A DNA stretch of 64,000 bases from Sphingosinicella terrae (GCF_003347635.1 NZ_QDFY01000001.1:248001-312000); one strand, 5' to 3'. Counted from the first letter of the stretch, positions 51,211 through 62,412 are shown. Translations and numbers: made by a program. Notes: generated by a model not told the origin, from the sequence alone.

Positions 51211-52356
51211 CTATTCCGCCGCCTCCTGACCGCGCAGCGGGCCGAGCAGCTCTTCGTCATGCTCGCCGAGGACGGGGGGCGGGCGGATTTCGAGGCTGCG
51301 CTCGCCGTCGAAGGAGACGGGGGAGCGGATGGTGCGGAAGCGGCCCATGTCGGGATGGTCGGCCTCGACCTCCATCTCGAGGTGGCGGATCTGGCCGGTC
51401 TCCAGCACCTCCTCGGAGCTCAAGACGGCCGAATGGGGGACTTCGAGGGCGCGCAGGCGCTCTTCCCATTGCGCGCGCGACCGGGTGAGAAAGATCGGGG
51501 CGAGGAAGCGAACGACCTCCTCGTAATGGGCGATACGGGCGTCGCGGTCACGGAATTCGGGGAGCGAGAGCATGTCGGGGCGGCCGACGGCCTCGGCGAG
51601 CGCTTCCCAGAACTTGGCCGGCGAGGACATGTGCAGCGCGATCCAGCCGCCGTCGCCGCAGCGGAAGACGTAGGATTGGGAGACATGGGGGCGGCTATAG
51701 GGTCCCATCACCTCGCCGGCGGCGAAATAATGGGTGAAGTCGTCGAGGTTGAAATGGCACATCGCCTCCAGCATCGACACCTCGACGAGGCGGCCGCGGC
51801 CGGTCCGCTCGCGCTCGTGGAGGGCGCCCAAGATGCCGTAGGCGGCGTAGAAGCCGGTGATCGAATCGGCGATGGCGGGGCCGACGACGCGGGGATGCTC
51901 GGGATTGACCAGCAGGCGCAGGAAACCGCTCGCGGCCTGGGCGACGGTATCGAAGGCCGGGCGGTCGCGGTCCGGGCCGGAAGGGCCGAAGCCCGAAATC
52001 GCACAATAAACGAGGCGCGGATTGATCGCGCGCAGCCGCGCGGCGTCGACGCCGAGGCGGTCGGCGACGCCGGGCCGGAAATTCTGGATGAAGATGTCGG
52101 CGTCGGCGACGAGGCGGTCGAGCGCGGCGAGGTCGGCCGGCTGCTTGGTGTTGAGCCGGATGCTGCGCTTGTTGCGGTTGTAGGTCTGGAAATGGGGGCT
52201 GTAGAGCCCGCCCTTGAAGGCGCGGAACGGATCGCCGTCCGGATGCTCGATCTTGACGACGTCGGCGCCGAGATCGGCGAGCAGCATGCCCGTCGCCGGC
52301 CCGGTGATGAAGGTCCCCATCTCGAGAACCCGGACGTCGCGAAGCACTTGCGCCAT
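51211..52356 (-). CDS. CaiB/BaiF family CoA-transferase (class III)
   Basis: A 381-aa class III CoA-transferase. It has 'RVLEMGTFITGPATGMLLADLGADVVKIEHPDGDPFR' at the N-terminus, 'NRNKRSIRLNTK', 'IQNFRPGVADRLG' and the catalytic aspartate in RPAFDTVAQA. It would activate a carboxylic acid by transferring CoA from a donor such as succinyl-CoA. It is divergent from the citrate-synthase-fold lyase with operator 2 between them, implying coordinated activation and cleavage of one acid. The exact acid is not predictable. Confidence 0.92.
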   Translation of the reverse strand: MAQVLRDVRVLEMGTFITGPATGMLLADLGADVVKIEHPDGDPFRAFKGGLYSPHFQTYNRNKRSIRLNTKQPADLAALDRLVADADIFIQNFRPGVADRLGVDAARLRAINPRLVYCAISGFGPSGPDRDRPAFDTVAQAASGFLRLLVNPEHPRVVGPAIADSITGFYAAYGILGALHERERTGRGRLVEVSMLEAMCHFNLDDFTHYFAAGEVMGPYSRPHVSQSYVFRCGDGGWIALHMSSPAKFWEALAEAVGRPDMLSLPEFRDRDARIAHYEEVVRFLAPIFLTRSRAQWEERLRALEVPHSAVLSSEEVLETGQIRHLEMEVEADHPDMGRFRTIRSPVSFDGERSLEIRPPPVLGEHDEELLGPLRGQEAAE

Positions 52357-52419
52357 CGATTACCTCCCGGCCAGGCAGCGACCGGCCGCCCAACTCGACC
52401 CGCTCTTCCTATAGAAAAA

Positions 52420-52451
52420 TTCGGATAGCGAAAACAACTTCGAAATGCGAA
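52420..52451. promoter_or_regulatory. Paired IclR-type operator 2 (TTCG-N5-CGAA x2)
   Basis: TTCGGATAGCGAA (52420-52432) and TTCGAAATGCGAA (52439-52451), 19 bp apart start to start, lie between the divergent CoA-transferase and lyase genes. On the minus strand TTGTTT and TATAGG flank the proximal palindrome, which would then sit in the promoter spacer, an arrangement expected for repression of the CoA-transferase. Confidence 0.75.
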
Positions 52452-52515
52452 TGTTGAAAGAGGAGGTGTGGCGGGGTTAGGGCTGACGGCATGTTACTCA
52501 TCCTCGGGGCAAGCA

Positions 52516-52625
52516 CTCTCCCCCCTTGTGGGGGAGAGGTGGAGAGGGGGGTGCGGGCCCCCGGCCCGCGCGAGGCATCGCCGCGCACCCCCACCCCCGG
52601 CCCCTCCCCACAAGGGGGAGGGGAG
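52516..52625. repeat. REP-like inverted repeat
   Basis: The CTCTCCCCCCTTGTGGGGGAGAG hairpin and CCCTCCCCACAAGGGGGAGGGGAG form the ends, with GCGGGCC..GGCCCGC inside. It occupies most of the space between operator 2 and the lyase start, so the lyase leader is transcribed through it or starts beyond it. Confidence 0.65.
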
Positions 52626-52645
52626 CAGAGAAAGACGGACGTACG

Positions 52646-53446
52646 ATGCGAATAGGCAAGCAGGACCAGCGCTCCAGCGCGATCTCGACGGCGACGGCGG
52701 AGACGATCACCGTCCGCGGGCGCGACCTGTGCGGCGAGGTGATCGGCCGGATGGATTTCACCCGCTATTTCTGGCTGCTGGTGACCGGCCAGGATCCGGA
52801 CGAGCGCCAGGTCTTCTTCGCCAATGCGGTGCTGACGGCGATCGCCGAGCACGGGCTGGTGCCGAGCGTGGTGGCGGCGCGGATGACCTATGCGGCGGCG
52901 CCGGAGGCGTTCCAGGGCGCGGTCGCGGCGGGGCTGCTCGGCTGCGGATCGGTGGTGCTCGGCAGCGCCGAGGCGTGCGGGCGATTCCTCCACGGGCTGG
53001 TCGAGAGGGCGCGAAGCGAAGGGATCGAACCGGAGGAAGCGGCGCGGCGGGGCGTGGCGGCGCTTCGGGCCGAGAAGAAGGCGATCCCCGGCTTCGGCCA
53101 TCCGCTCCATTCGGGCGGCGACCCGCGCGGCAATCTCCTGCTCGCGCTCGCCGCCGAGCAGGGCGCCGAGGCCGAGCATGTCGGGATGCTGCGGGCGGTC
53201 GAGCGGGTGCTTCCGGAGGTCCTCGGCCGGCCGCTGCCGATCAACGTCAACGGGGCGATCCCGGCAGTGATGCTCGACGTCGGTTTTCCGCTGGCGGCGC
53301 TCAAGGGCATTTCCCTGCTCGCGCGCACCGCCAGCCTGGTCGCCCACCTCCAGGAGGAAAGCGAGCGGCCGATCGGCTTCATCCTCTCGGGCGAGGCGGC
53401 GGCCGCGATCGACTATGACGGGCCGGATCCGGCCGAAGCGCCCTGA
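52646..53446 (+). CDS. Citrate-synthase-fold lyase (citryl-CoA-lyase-like)
   Basis: A 266-aa protein, much shorter than citrate synthase (about 430 aa), keeping the catalytic core. It has 'GRMDFTRYFWLLVTGQDPDE', 'GCGSVVLGSAEACGRFL', the citrate-synthase-like His loop GFGHPLHSGGDPR and 'NVNGAIPAVMLDVGFPL'. Small family members are annotated citryl-CoA lyase and cleave or form a 3-hydroxyacyl-CoA bond. With the divergent CoA-transferase it makes a plausible activation-plus-retro-Claisen pair. The methyltransferase gene follows after 22 bp. Confidence 0.85.
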   Translation: MRIGKQDQRSSAISTATAETITVRGRDLCGEVIGRMDFTRYFWLLVTGQDPDERQVFFANAVLTAIAEHGLVPSVVAARMTYAAAPEAFQGAVAAGLLGCGSVVLGSAEACGRFLHGLVERARSEGIEPEEAARRGVAALRAEKKAIPGFGHPLHSGGDPRGNLLLALAAEQGAEAEHVGMLRAVERVLPEVLGRPLPINVNGAIPAVMLDVGFPLAALKGISLLARTASLVAHLQEESERPIGFILSGEAAAAIDYDGPDPAEAP

Positions 53447-53468
53447 ACGCAAAGAGAAGGAGGCAAGG

Positions 53469-54533
53469 ATGCTGCTGCCCACGTCCCTCGTCGGATCCTA
53501 TCCCCAGCCCGACTGGCTGATCGACCGGGCGAAGCTCGCCGGCCGCTTCCCCCCGCGGGTGCGCGCGACGGAGCTGTGGCGGGTGGCGCCGGACTGGCTC
53601 GAGCAGGCGATGGACGATGCCACCCTCCTCGCGATCCGCGACCAGGAGCGCGCCGGGCTCGACATCATCACCGACGGCGAGATGCGGCGGGAGAGCTATT
53701 CCAACCGCTTCGCCACCGCGCTGGAAGGCGTCGACCTCGACAATCCGGGAATGGCGCTCGACCGCAGCGGCGAGCCCAATCCGGTGCCGCGGGTGACCGG
53801 GCGGATCCGACGCCGCCACGCCGTCGAGGTGCGCGACGTCCAGTTCCTTCGCGCCCATACCGACCGGACGATCAAGATCACCGTGCCGGGGCCGTTCACC
53901 ATGGCGCAGCAGGCGCAGAACGACTTCTATGGCGACGAGGCCGAGATGGCGCACGATTATGCCGTCGCCGTCAATGCGGAGATCAGGGACCTGTTCGCCG
54001 CCGGCGCCGACATCGTCCAGATCGACGAGCCCTACATGCAGGCGCGGCCCGAAAAGGCGCGGGCCTATGGCGTCGACGCGCTCGCCACGGCGCTGGACGG
54101 GATCGAGGGACGGACGGCGCTCCACATCTGCTTCGGCTATGCCGCGCTCATCCACGAGCGGCCGGAGGGCTATTCCTTCCTCCCCGAGCTGGCGGATTCG
54201 GCAGTCAAGGAGGTGTCGATCGAGACGGCGCAGTCGCATCTCGACTGCTCGGTGCTGGAGACGCTTCCGGGCAAGACGATCATCCTGGGCGTGCTCGATC
54301 TGTCGACCCACGAGATCGAGACGCCGGAGACGGTCGCCGGCCGTATCCGCCGGGCGCTTCCCCATGTGGCGCCCGAGCGGATCATCGTCGCCCCCGATTG
54401 CGGCCTCAAATATCTCCCGCGCGAGGTCGCGTACGGAAAGATGGCCGCGATGGCCAAGGGCGCGGCGATCGTGCGGGCGGAGCTGGAGGCGAAGGCGGCG
54501 ATGGCGGCGGCGGCCGGAGTGCCGGTGGGATAG
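53469..54533 (+). CDS. MetE-core (cobalamin-independent methionine synthase II) family protein
   Basis: A 354-aa stand-alone version of the MetE catalytic barrel; MetE itself has about 750 aa. It begins 'LLPTSLVGSYPQPDWL'. The zinc ligands are visible as His219 and Cys221 (LHICFG) and Cys311 (PDCGLKYL). 'DGEMRRESY' and 'QIDEPYMQ' are also conserved. Relatives use zinc-thiolate chemistry to move methyl or other groups between thiols and carbon. In this setting it is more likely a catabolic C1 or thiol transferase than methionine synthase. GGAGG precedes ATG 53469. Confidence 0.87.
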   Translation: MLLPTSLVGSYPQPDWLIDRAKLAGRFPPRVRATELWRVAPDWLEQAMDDATLLAIRDQERAGLDIITDGEMRRESYSNRFATALEGVDLDNPGMALDRSGEPNPVPRVTGRIRRRHAVEVRDVQFLRAHTDRTIKITVPGPFTMAQQAQNDFYGDEAEMAHDYAVAVNAEIRDLFAAGADIVQIDEPYMQARPEKARAYGVDALATALDGIEGRTALHICFGYAALIHERPEGYSFLPELADSAVKEVSIETAQSHLDCSVLETLPGKTIILGVLDLSTHEIETPETVAGRIRRALPHVAPERIIVAPDCGLKYLPREVAYGKMAAMAKGAAIVRAELEAKAAMAAAAGVPVG

Positions 54534-54582
54534 GGGGCGGAGTTCGCCTCCTCCAATCACAACCGCCTTCCCTTTCCGCTAG

Positions 54583-54685
54583 GCCCTCCCCTTGATGGAA
54601 GGGTCGGGTGGGCTGGCATTTCGGCCGGCGCTGATTCCGTCAATGCACTCCACCCCCACCAACCTCCCCCATCAAGGGGGAGGCT
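54583..54685. repeat. REP-like inverted repeat
   Basis: GCCCTCCCCTTGATGGAAGG on the left is mirrored by CCTCCCCCATCAAGGGGGAGG on the right, with GTCGGGTGGG..CCCCACCAA inside. It separates the methyltransferase gene from operator 3 and the VOC gene. Confidence 0.6.
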
Positions 54686-54713
54686 TAGAAGAAGGAGGCA
54701 AGGCCCGAGAGAC

Positions 54714-54745
54714 TTCGATATGCGAAGAAATCTTCGCAAAACGAA
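54714..54745. promoter_or_regulatory. Paired IclR-type operator 3 (TTCG-N5-CGAA x2)
   Basis: TTCGATATGCGAA (54714-54726, arms extend to CTTCG/CGAAG) and TTCGCAAAACGAA (54733-54745) are again 19 bp apart start to start. They end 87 bp before the VOC gene. A TTGCTG hexamer immediately follows, so the operator lies just upstream of the likely promoter, a position that also allows activation. Confidence 0.75.
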
Positions 54746-54832
54746 TTGCTGCATTTCCGGGGCTGTGATAGCCTGCGAGAGGATGGCCGTGAGCGGGCCT
54801 GCCGCTCCGCCGCGAGGGAGAGGGAGAGTGGA

Positions 54833-55381
54833 ATGAGCGAAGCCAAGCTGCCGACGCGCCTGCATCATACCGCCTATGTCACCAAGGATCTCGAGGCGAC
54901 GCGAAAGTTCTACGAGGAGGTGATCGGCCTGCCTTTGGTCGCGACCTGGTGCGAGAAGGACGAGTTGTTCGGCGCCGAGCGGACCTATTGCCACTGCTTC
55001 TTCGGGCTGGCCGACGGCAGCGCGCTCGCCTTCTTCCAGTTCGCCAGCGCCGAGGACCAGGCCCTGTTCGGGCCGAAGATGCCGGACACCCCCTTCCACC
55101 ACATCGCCCTCCACGTCGATGCCGAGACGCAGAAGGCGATAGAGGGGCGGATCCGGGCGGCCGGCTATAGCGAGCCCGACACCTTCACCCTCGAGCACGG
55201 CTATTGCCGGTCGGTCTATATCAAGGACCCCAACGGCATGATCGTCGAGTTCACCATGGACGCGCCCGAGGCCGACCGGATCAACGCCAAGCGGCGCGAG
55301 GACGCCCATGCCGAGCTGAGACGCTGGCTCGGCGGCGACCACAGCATCAACAACATGTTCCGGCACGACGAGGCCGCCTGA
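54833..55381 (+). CDS. VOC-superfamily (glyoxalase/extradiol-dioxygenase-like) protein
   Basis: A 182-aa vicinal-oxygen-chelate protein with two beta-alpha-beta-beta-beta modules. Metal ligand candidates are the His in 'RLHHTAYVTKDLEATRKFY', a second in 'PFHHIALHVDAE' and the Glu in 'NGMIVEFTMD'. This His-His-Glu set suits an Fe(II)/Mn(II) dioxygenase, isomerase or lyase. AGGGAGA precedes ATG 54833. Operator 3 places it in the IclR regulon. The C-terminal 25 residues ('HAELRRWLGGDHSINNMF') are extra to the fold. Confidence 0.88.
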   Translation: MSEAKLPTRLHHTAYVTKDLEATRKFYEEVIGLPLVATWCEKDELFGAERTYCHCFFGLADGSALAFFQFASAEDQALFGPKMPDTPFHHIALHVDAETQKAIEGRIRAAGYSEPDTFTLEHGYCRSVYIKDPNGMIVEFTMDAPEADRINAKRREDAHAELRRWLGGDHSINNMFRHDEAA

Positions 55382-55441
55382 GGGGGGAGACGGGCGCTCC
55401 AGCCGACGCCATGAGCATGCCGGAGTGAGACATCGTCCATT

Positions 55442-55571
55442 CGTCGCCCCTGCGCAGGCAGGGGCCCATGCTGAGGGTTCACCCGCACCGCGCGTCGCCG
55501 GCTCCGCTTGGGCCGCTGCCCCTTCGACGCCGCCTGCGGCGTCGCTCAGGACAGGCTACGCAGGGGCGACG
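55442..55571. repeat. REP-like inverted repeat (CGTCGCCCCTGC family), copy 3, with nested insert
   Basis: The left arm CGTCGCCCCTGCGCAGGC matches copies 1 and 2. The right arm is split: TTGGGCCGCTGCC is separated from CGCAGGGGCGACGG by about 37 bp (55521-55557). That insert contains its own hairpin GACGCCGC/GCGGCGTC and a CTCAGGACAGGCT tail. It looks like one repeat inserted into another. Confidence 0.65.
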
Positions 55572-55669
55572 GTGAGGAGGTGGGCCGGCGGGCGCTCGTC
55601 CGTCGGCTACGATCGCGGAGGGGGCGGCACCGCGGGCGCGTACCCTGGCGTTCAGAGGAAGCGCTCGCG

Positions 55670-56548
55670 TTGATCGCCATCCGCACCCGCGAAATCCCCG
55701 TTCCGGGCGGAGCGATCGCGCTCGAGGAGGCGGGGGAGGGGCCGCCGATCCTCCTGCTCCACGGCTGGGCGATGGACCGGCGGGTGTGGGCGCCGCAGAT
55801 CGAGGGCCTGGCCGACCGCCACCGCCCGATCGCCATCGACCGGCGCGGCTTCGGCCGCTCGACCGCGCCGCCCGACATCGCCCGGGAAATGGACGACCTC
55901 GTCGAAGTCCGACGCGCGCTCGGGCTCGGTCCGATGGTCGTGGTCGGCCTGTCGCAGGGGGGACGGGTGGCGCTGCGCTTCGCGCTCGACCATCCCGAGA
56001 GCGTGCTCGCCTTGGTGCTGGTCGGGGCGCCGCTCGACGGATTCGCGCCCGGCCCGCGCGGCGAGGAGGCGATCCCGCTCTCCAGCTATGCCGCGCTCGC
56101 ACAAGCCGGCCGGATCGACCGGGTGCGGGCGCTGTGGCGGCGTCACCCGCTGATGCGCGGCGAGGCCGGCGAGGCGCGCCGCGCGCTCGACGTCATGCTG
56201 GAAGCCTATGAGGGCCGGGATCTCGCCGCCGGCGCGGCGCACGAACTACGGCCGATCGTCGCCGACCTCGAGGCGGTCTATGCGCCCGTTCTGGTGGTGA
56301 CGGGAGAGCGGGACACGCCCTGGCGGCAGCTGGCGGGGGATGCGCTGGCCTATGGCCTCCCGCACGGGCGGCGGGCACGGATTGCGGGGGCAGGGCATGT
56401 GTGCAGCCTGAGCCAGGCGGCGGTGTTCAATGGGATGGTGCGGGAGTTGGTGGAGCGGGCGGAGACGGATGGGGCGCGAGCGACCCAGAGCCGGGATGCC
56501 AAGGAATCAAGGCCCGACGCTATCGCGGACCATAAAGCGGGCTATTGA
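55670..56548 (+). CDS. Alpha/beta hydrolase
   Basis: About 292 aa if it starts at TTG 55670 (AGAGGAA about 10 nt upstream); no ATG or GTG fits, because the fold begins immediately ('IAIRTREIPVPGGAIALEE'). Motifs are 'ILLLHGWAMDRRVWAPQ', 'DRRGFGRST', nucleophile elbow GLSQGG, acid in 'VTGERDTPW' and His in GAGHVCS. It is cytoplasmic, with no signal peptide. It sits downstream of the VOC gene but is separated by a REP element, so membership of the IclR regulon is uncertain. Confidence 0.82.
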   Translation: MIAIRTREIPVPGGAIALEEAGEGPPILLLHGWAMDRRVWAPQIEGLADRHRPIAIDRRGFGRSTAPPDIAREMDDLVEVRRALGLGPMVVVGLSQGGRVALRFALDHPESVLALVLVGAPLDGFAPGPRGEEAIPLSSYAALAQAGRIDRVRALWRRHPLMRGEAGEARRALDVMLEAYEGRDLAAGAAHELRPIVADLEAVYAPVLVVTGERDTPWRQLAGDALAYGLPHGRRARIAGAGHVCSLSQAAVFNGMVRELVERAETDGARATQSRDAKESRPDAIADHKAGY

Positions 56549-56587
56549 CGTGACGGGGCGACGAATGAATCTGAAACGGAGGCAAAG

Positions 56588-57169
56588 ATGGTGCAGCCTT
56601 ATGGTTTCAAGCCCGCTGATCTGGGCGGCGAACCTGCAGACGTAATTTGCAGTCCGGCCTATCGACCGATCTCGATCGAATGGGCGGCTCCCGAGCCTTG
56701 GGGCGCCTCGGACGTAGAGGCGCCGATAGCCCGCGCCCAGCAAAAACCTGGATATCTCTATGCGATCTCCTGGGATCACCATTTGGCCACCAAGCGTGAA
56801 ACGATCGCCTACATCGGCATCACAGATCGGCTCGACCGTCGGTTCGATAATCATCCCACTGCGGCGGAACTACGCGGCCGTAAGCGGAAGACATTTCTCA
56901 GTATCGGACATGTCGATTTCGGGCGACTCAAGAACACCTCCCGGGTGACGCGCCGCATCACCGAGGAACTTGAGCACATTCTCATCTGGGCGTTGTGGAA
57001 AGATCTCGTCAACGATCGAAAGATGATGTGTATCCCCGGATTTGGCACCAATGGCGGTGGCGCTTGGCATATCACCAACACCGGCCACTCATTTAGCGGC
57101 CGAATGCCACGTGAGATCATTTTTCCGTGGATGCTTATAAAACCCCGCCGCGATCGACCCAGAATTTAG
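56588..57169 (+). CDS. GIY-YIG-like nuclease domain protein
   Basis: A 193-aa protein. The core reads 'GYLYAISWDHH' (residues 55-65), then 'IAYIGITDRLDRRFDNH' (73-89), with a later Glu in 'ITEELEHILIW' near residue 127. This spacing matches the GIY-YIG nuclease fold, with Arg and Glu as catalytic candidates. Base composition is visibly less GC-rich than the neighbours, suggesting acquisition. GGAGG precedes ATG 56588. It is convergent with the MmeI-type gene, 33 bp apart, so a joint defence or self-mobility role is possible. Confidence 0.6.
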   Translation: MVQPYGFKPADLGGEPADVICSPAYRPISIEWAAPEPWGASDVEAPIARAQQKPGYLYAISWDHHLATKRETIAYIGITDRLDRRFDNHPTAAELRGRKRKTFLSIGHVDFGRLKNTSRVTRRITEELEHILIWALWKDLVNDRKMMCIPGFGTNGGGAWHITNTGHSFSGRMPREIIFPWMLIKPRRDRPRI

Positions 57170-57202
57170 ACCGCTGGGGCGGAAAGTAGTCACGCTAAGG
57201 TT

Positions 57203-60670
<3,468 letters not shown>

Positions 60671-60863
60671 GGGGGCAGTCTAGGGCGTCGGCGTCGGGTC
60701 GCAAGAGGTGGCGGGCAGGTGCCATCGGCTTCGCGGCTGAGCGGAGATTGTGCGAACGGCTAGGATTGTGTCAATGTATCTCCTGGTTGCTGATTTCGGC
60801 GCGCCACATCGGCACGAGCAGGACGGGCAGGCGCGTCCTCCAGGCTCGACGGGCGAAGGGCGT

Positions 60864-61529
60864 CTACCAGGTGCCTTCCTTCACCTTCTCGCGGCGCCTG
60901 AGCTCGGCGGGAGTGGGCTCGTCGGTCACGAAGCTGCCCGGCTCGATCTTCCCGCCTGGTTCGTAGGTGGCGATGATGTTGCCGCCGGGAGTCACCTGGT
61001 GCTCGACCATTCGCATCGCGCCCGGGGCCATGTTCTCGCCGAACCAGCGCTTGCCCCGGTCCAGGATGACCGGAAACGTCCTGAGGATCAGCCGGTCCAT
61101 CAGGCCGGCGCTGAGCAAAGGCGGATAGAGGGTGCTGCTGCCCTGGATGACGAGATCGGGTCCCTCGCCCTGCTTCAGCTCGGCGATGGCGTCGATGCCG
61201 GCGAGGCGATGGCTGTTCTGCCAGTCGAGCGGCCGATCCGACCCGGTGACGACATATTTCCGGGCGCGGTCGAACTGCTCGCCGATCGTCTTCGCCTCGC
61301 CGGTGACATAGGGCCAATAGGCGGCGAAGATGTCGTAGGTCCGCCGGCCGAGCAGCAGATCGAAGGGCGAAGCGAACAGGTTGCCGAGTCCCGCGTCGCT
61401 TTCCTCATCCCAGAACGGCGCCAGCCAGCCGCCGAGTTCGAACCCGCCGCTGCGGTCCTCGTCCGGACCGCCGGGCGCCTGCATGACGCCGTCGAGCGAG
61501 ACGAACACGGCTCCGATGATCTTGCGCAT
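60864..61529 (-). CDS. Dihydrofolate reductase / RibD C-terminal family protein
   Basis: A 221-aa protein opening 'MRKIIGAVFVSLDGVMQAPGG', followed by 'LLLGRRTYDIFAAYWP' and 'LVIQGSSTLYPPLLSAGLMDRLIL', the usual DHFR-like fold of stand-alone RibD-C proteins. These are NADPH-dependent reductases of uncertain substrate and do not replace FolA. It lies between the restriction gene and the NYN gene on the minus strand. The 60671-60863 spacer shows nothing recognisable. Confidence 0.87.
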   Translation of the reverse strand: MRKIIGAVFVSLDGVMQAPGGPDEDRSGGFELGGWLAPFWDEESDAGLGNLFASPFDLLLGRRTYDIFAAYWPYVTGEAKTIGEQFDRARKYVVTGSDRPLDWQNSHRLAGIDAIAELKQGEGPDLVIQGSSTLYPPLLSAGLMDRLILRTFPVILDRGKRWFGENMAPGAMRMVEHQVTPGGNIIATYEPGGKIEPGSFVTDEPTPAELRRREKVKEGTW

Positions 61530-61635
61530 CGATCTCTCCTTACCAGGGCGCTCGATACCGTCGCACGATTGCGGCGGCCGTGCACGCCGTTCGAGATCGG
61601 ATGCGTCTTACCGCGGGCGCCCCGCAGGATCCCTG

Positions 61636-62343
61636 TCAGCGGACCCGCTTCACATAGACCCGGCCGTCGTCGCGTTTCTCGGTGGCGAAATTGGGGATGG
61701 CGCGGACGAGCTCGGACAGGCGGTTATAGCCGTAGCTTCGCGCGTCGAACGAGGAGCGGGCGCTCGCCCGCTGGCCGACCTCGGAGAGGCTGGCGAAGCC
61801 GCGCTCGTCGCGGTCCGACGCCCTGATCGCGTCGCCGAGCAGATCGACCAGGGCCGGATCGACCGCCGGCCTGGCCGTGGACGGCTCGTCCGCCTTGCGG
61901 TCGACGAGGGCGCCGACGTCGATGAAGCGGGTGCAGGCCTGCTGGAAGGAAATCGGGGTCTTGGCGGTGCCGAAGCCGTAGACGGGAAGGCCGTCCTGGC
62001 GGATGCGCATCGCCAGCGGCATGAAATCGCTGTCGCTCGACATGATGCCGAAGCCGTCGACCTGGCCGCGGGCGAGCAGGTCCATGGCGTCGATCGTCAT
62101 CTTCATGTCGGTGGCGCTCTTGCCCTTGGTGACGTCGAACTGCTGCTGGGGCTCGAGCGCGTAGAGGTGGGTCATCTGCGCCCAGCCCTTGAGCGCCGCC
62201 TTGCTCCAGTTTCCGTAGATGCGACGGACGTTGACGGTGCCGAGCTCGGCGAGAAGGGTGAGCGCCTGCTCGAGCGTCTGCGGCGAGGCATTGTCGGCAT
62301 CGATGAGCAAGGCGATGTTGGGGGAGCGGCTGCGGTCGACCAT
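61636..62343 (-). CDS. NYN-domain (LabA/DUF88) protein with C-terminal OST-HTH-like region
   Basis: A 235-aa protein. The NYN (PIN-like ribonuclease) domain, residues about 8-150, has acidic clusters 'ALLIDADNAS', 'SATDMKMTIDAMDLL' and 'IMSSDSDFMPLAMRIR' that bind metal. The C-terminal 'FASLSEVGQRASARSSFDARSYGYNRLSELVRAI' resembles the OST-HTH/LOTUS RNA-binding fold seen fused to bacterial NYN domains. RNA cleavage or processing is the likely role, with targets unknown. It is an isolated gene with no obvious operon partner. Confidence 0.85.
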   Translation of the reverse strand: MVDRSRSPNIALLIDADNASPQTLEQALTLLAELGTVNVRRIYGNWSKAALKGWAQMTHLYALEPQQQFDVTKGKSATDMKMTIDAMDLLARGQVDGFGIMSSDSDFMPLAMRIRQDGLPVYGFGTAKTPISFQQACTRFIDVGALVDRKADEPSTARPAVDPALVDLLGDAIRASDRDERGFASLSEVGQRASARSSFDARSYGYNRLSELVRAIPNFATEKRDDGRVYVKRVR

Positions 62344-62412
62344 GGCTGCTCATCGCAGCGCAGGGCCGCGTCCGCAATGGGGCGCGGCGGCGGCCGGGGG
62401 GAGGGGAGAGCG

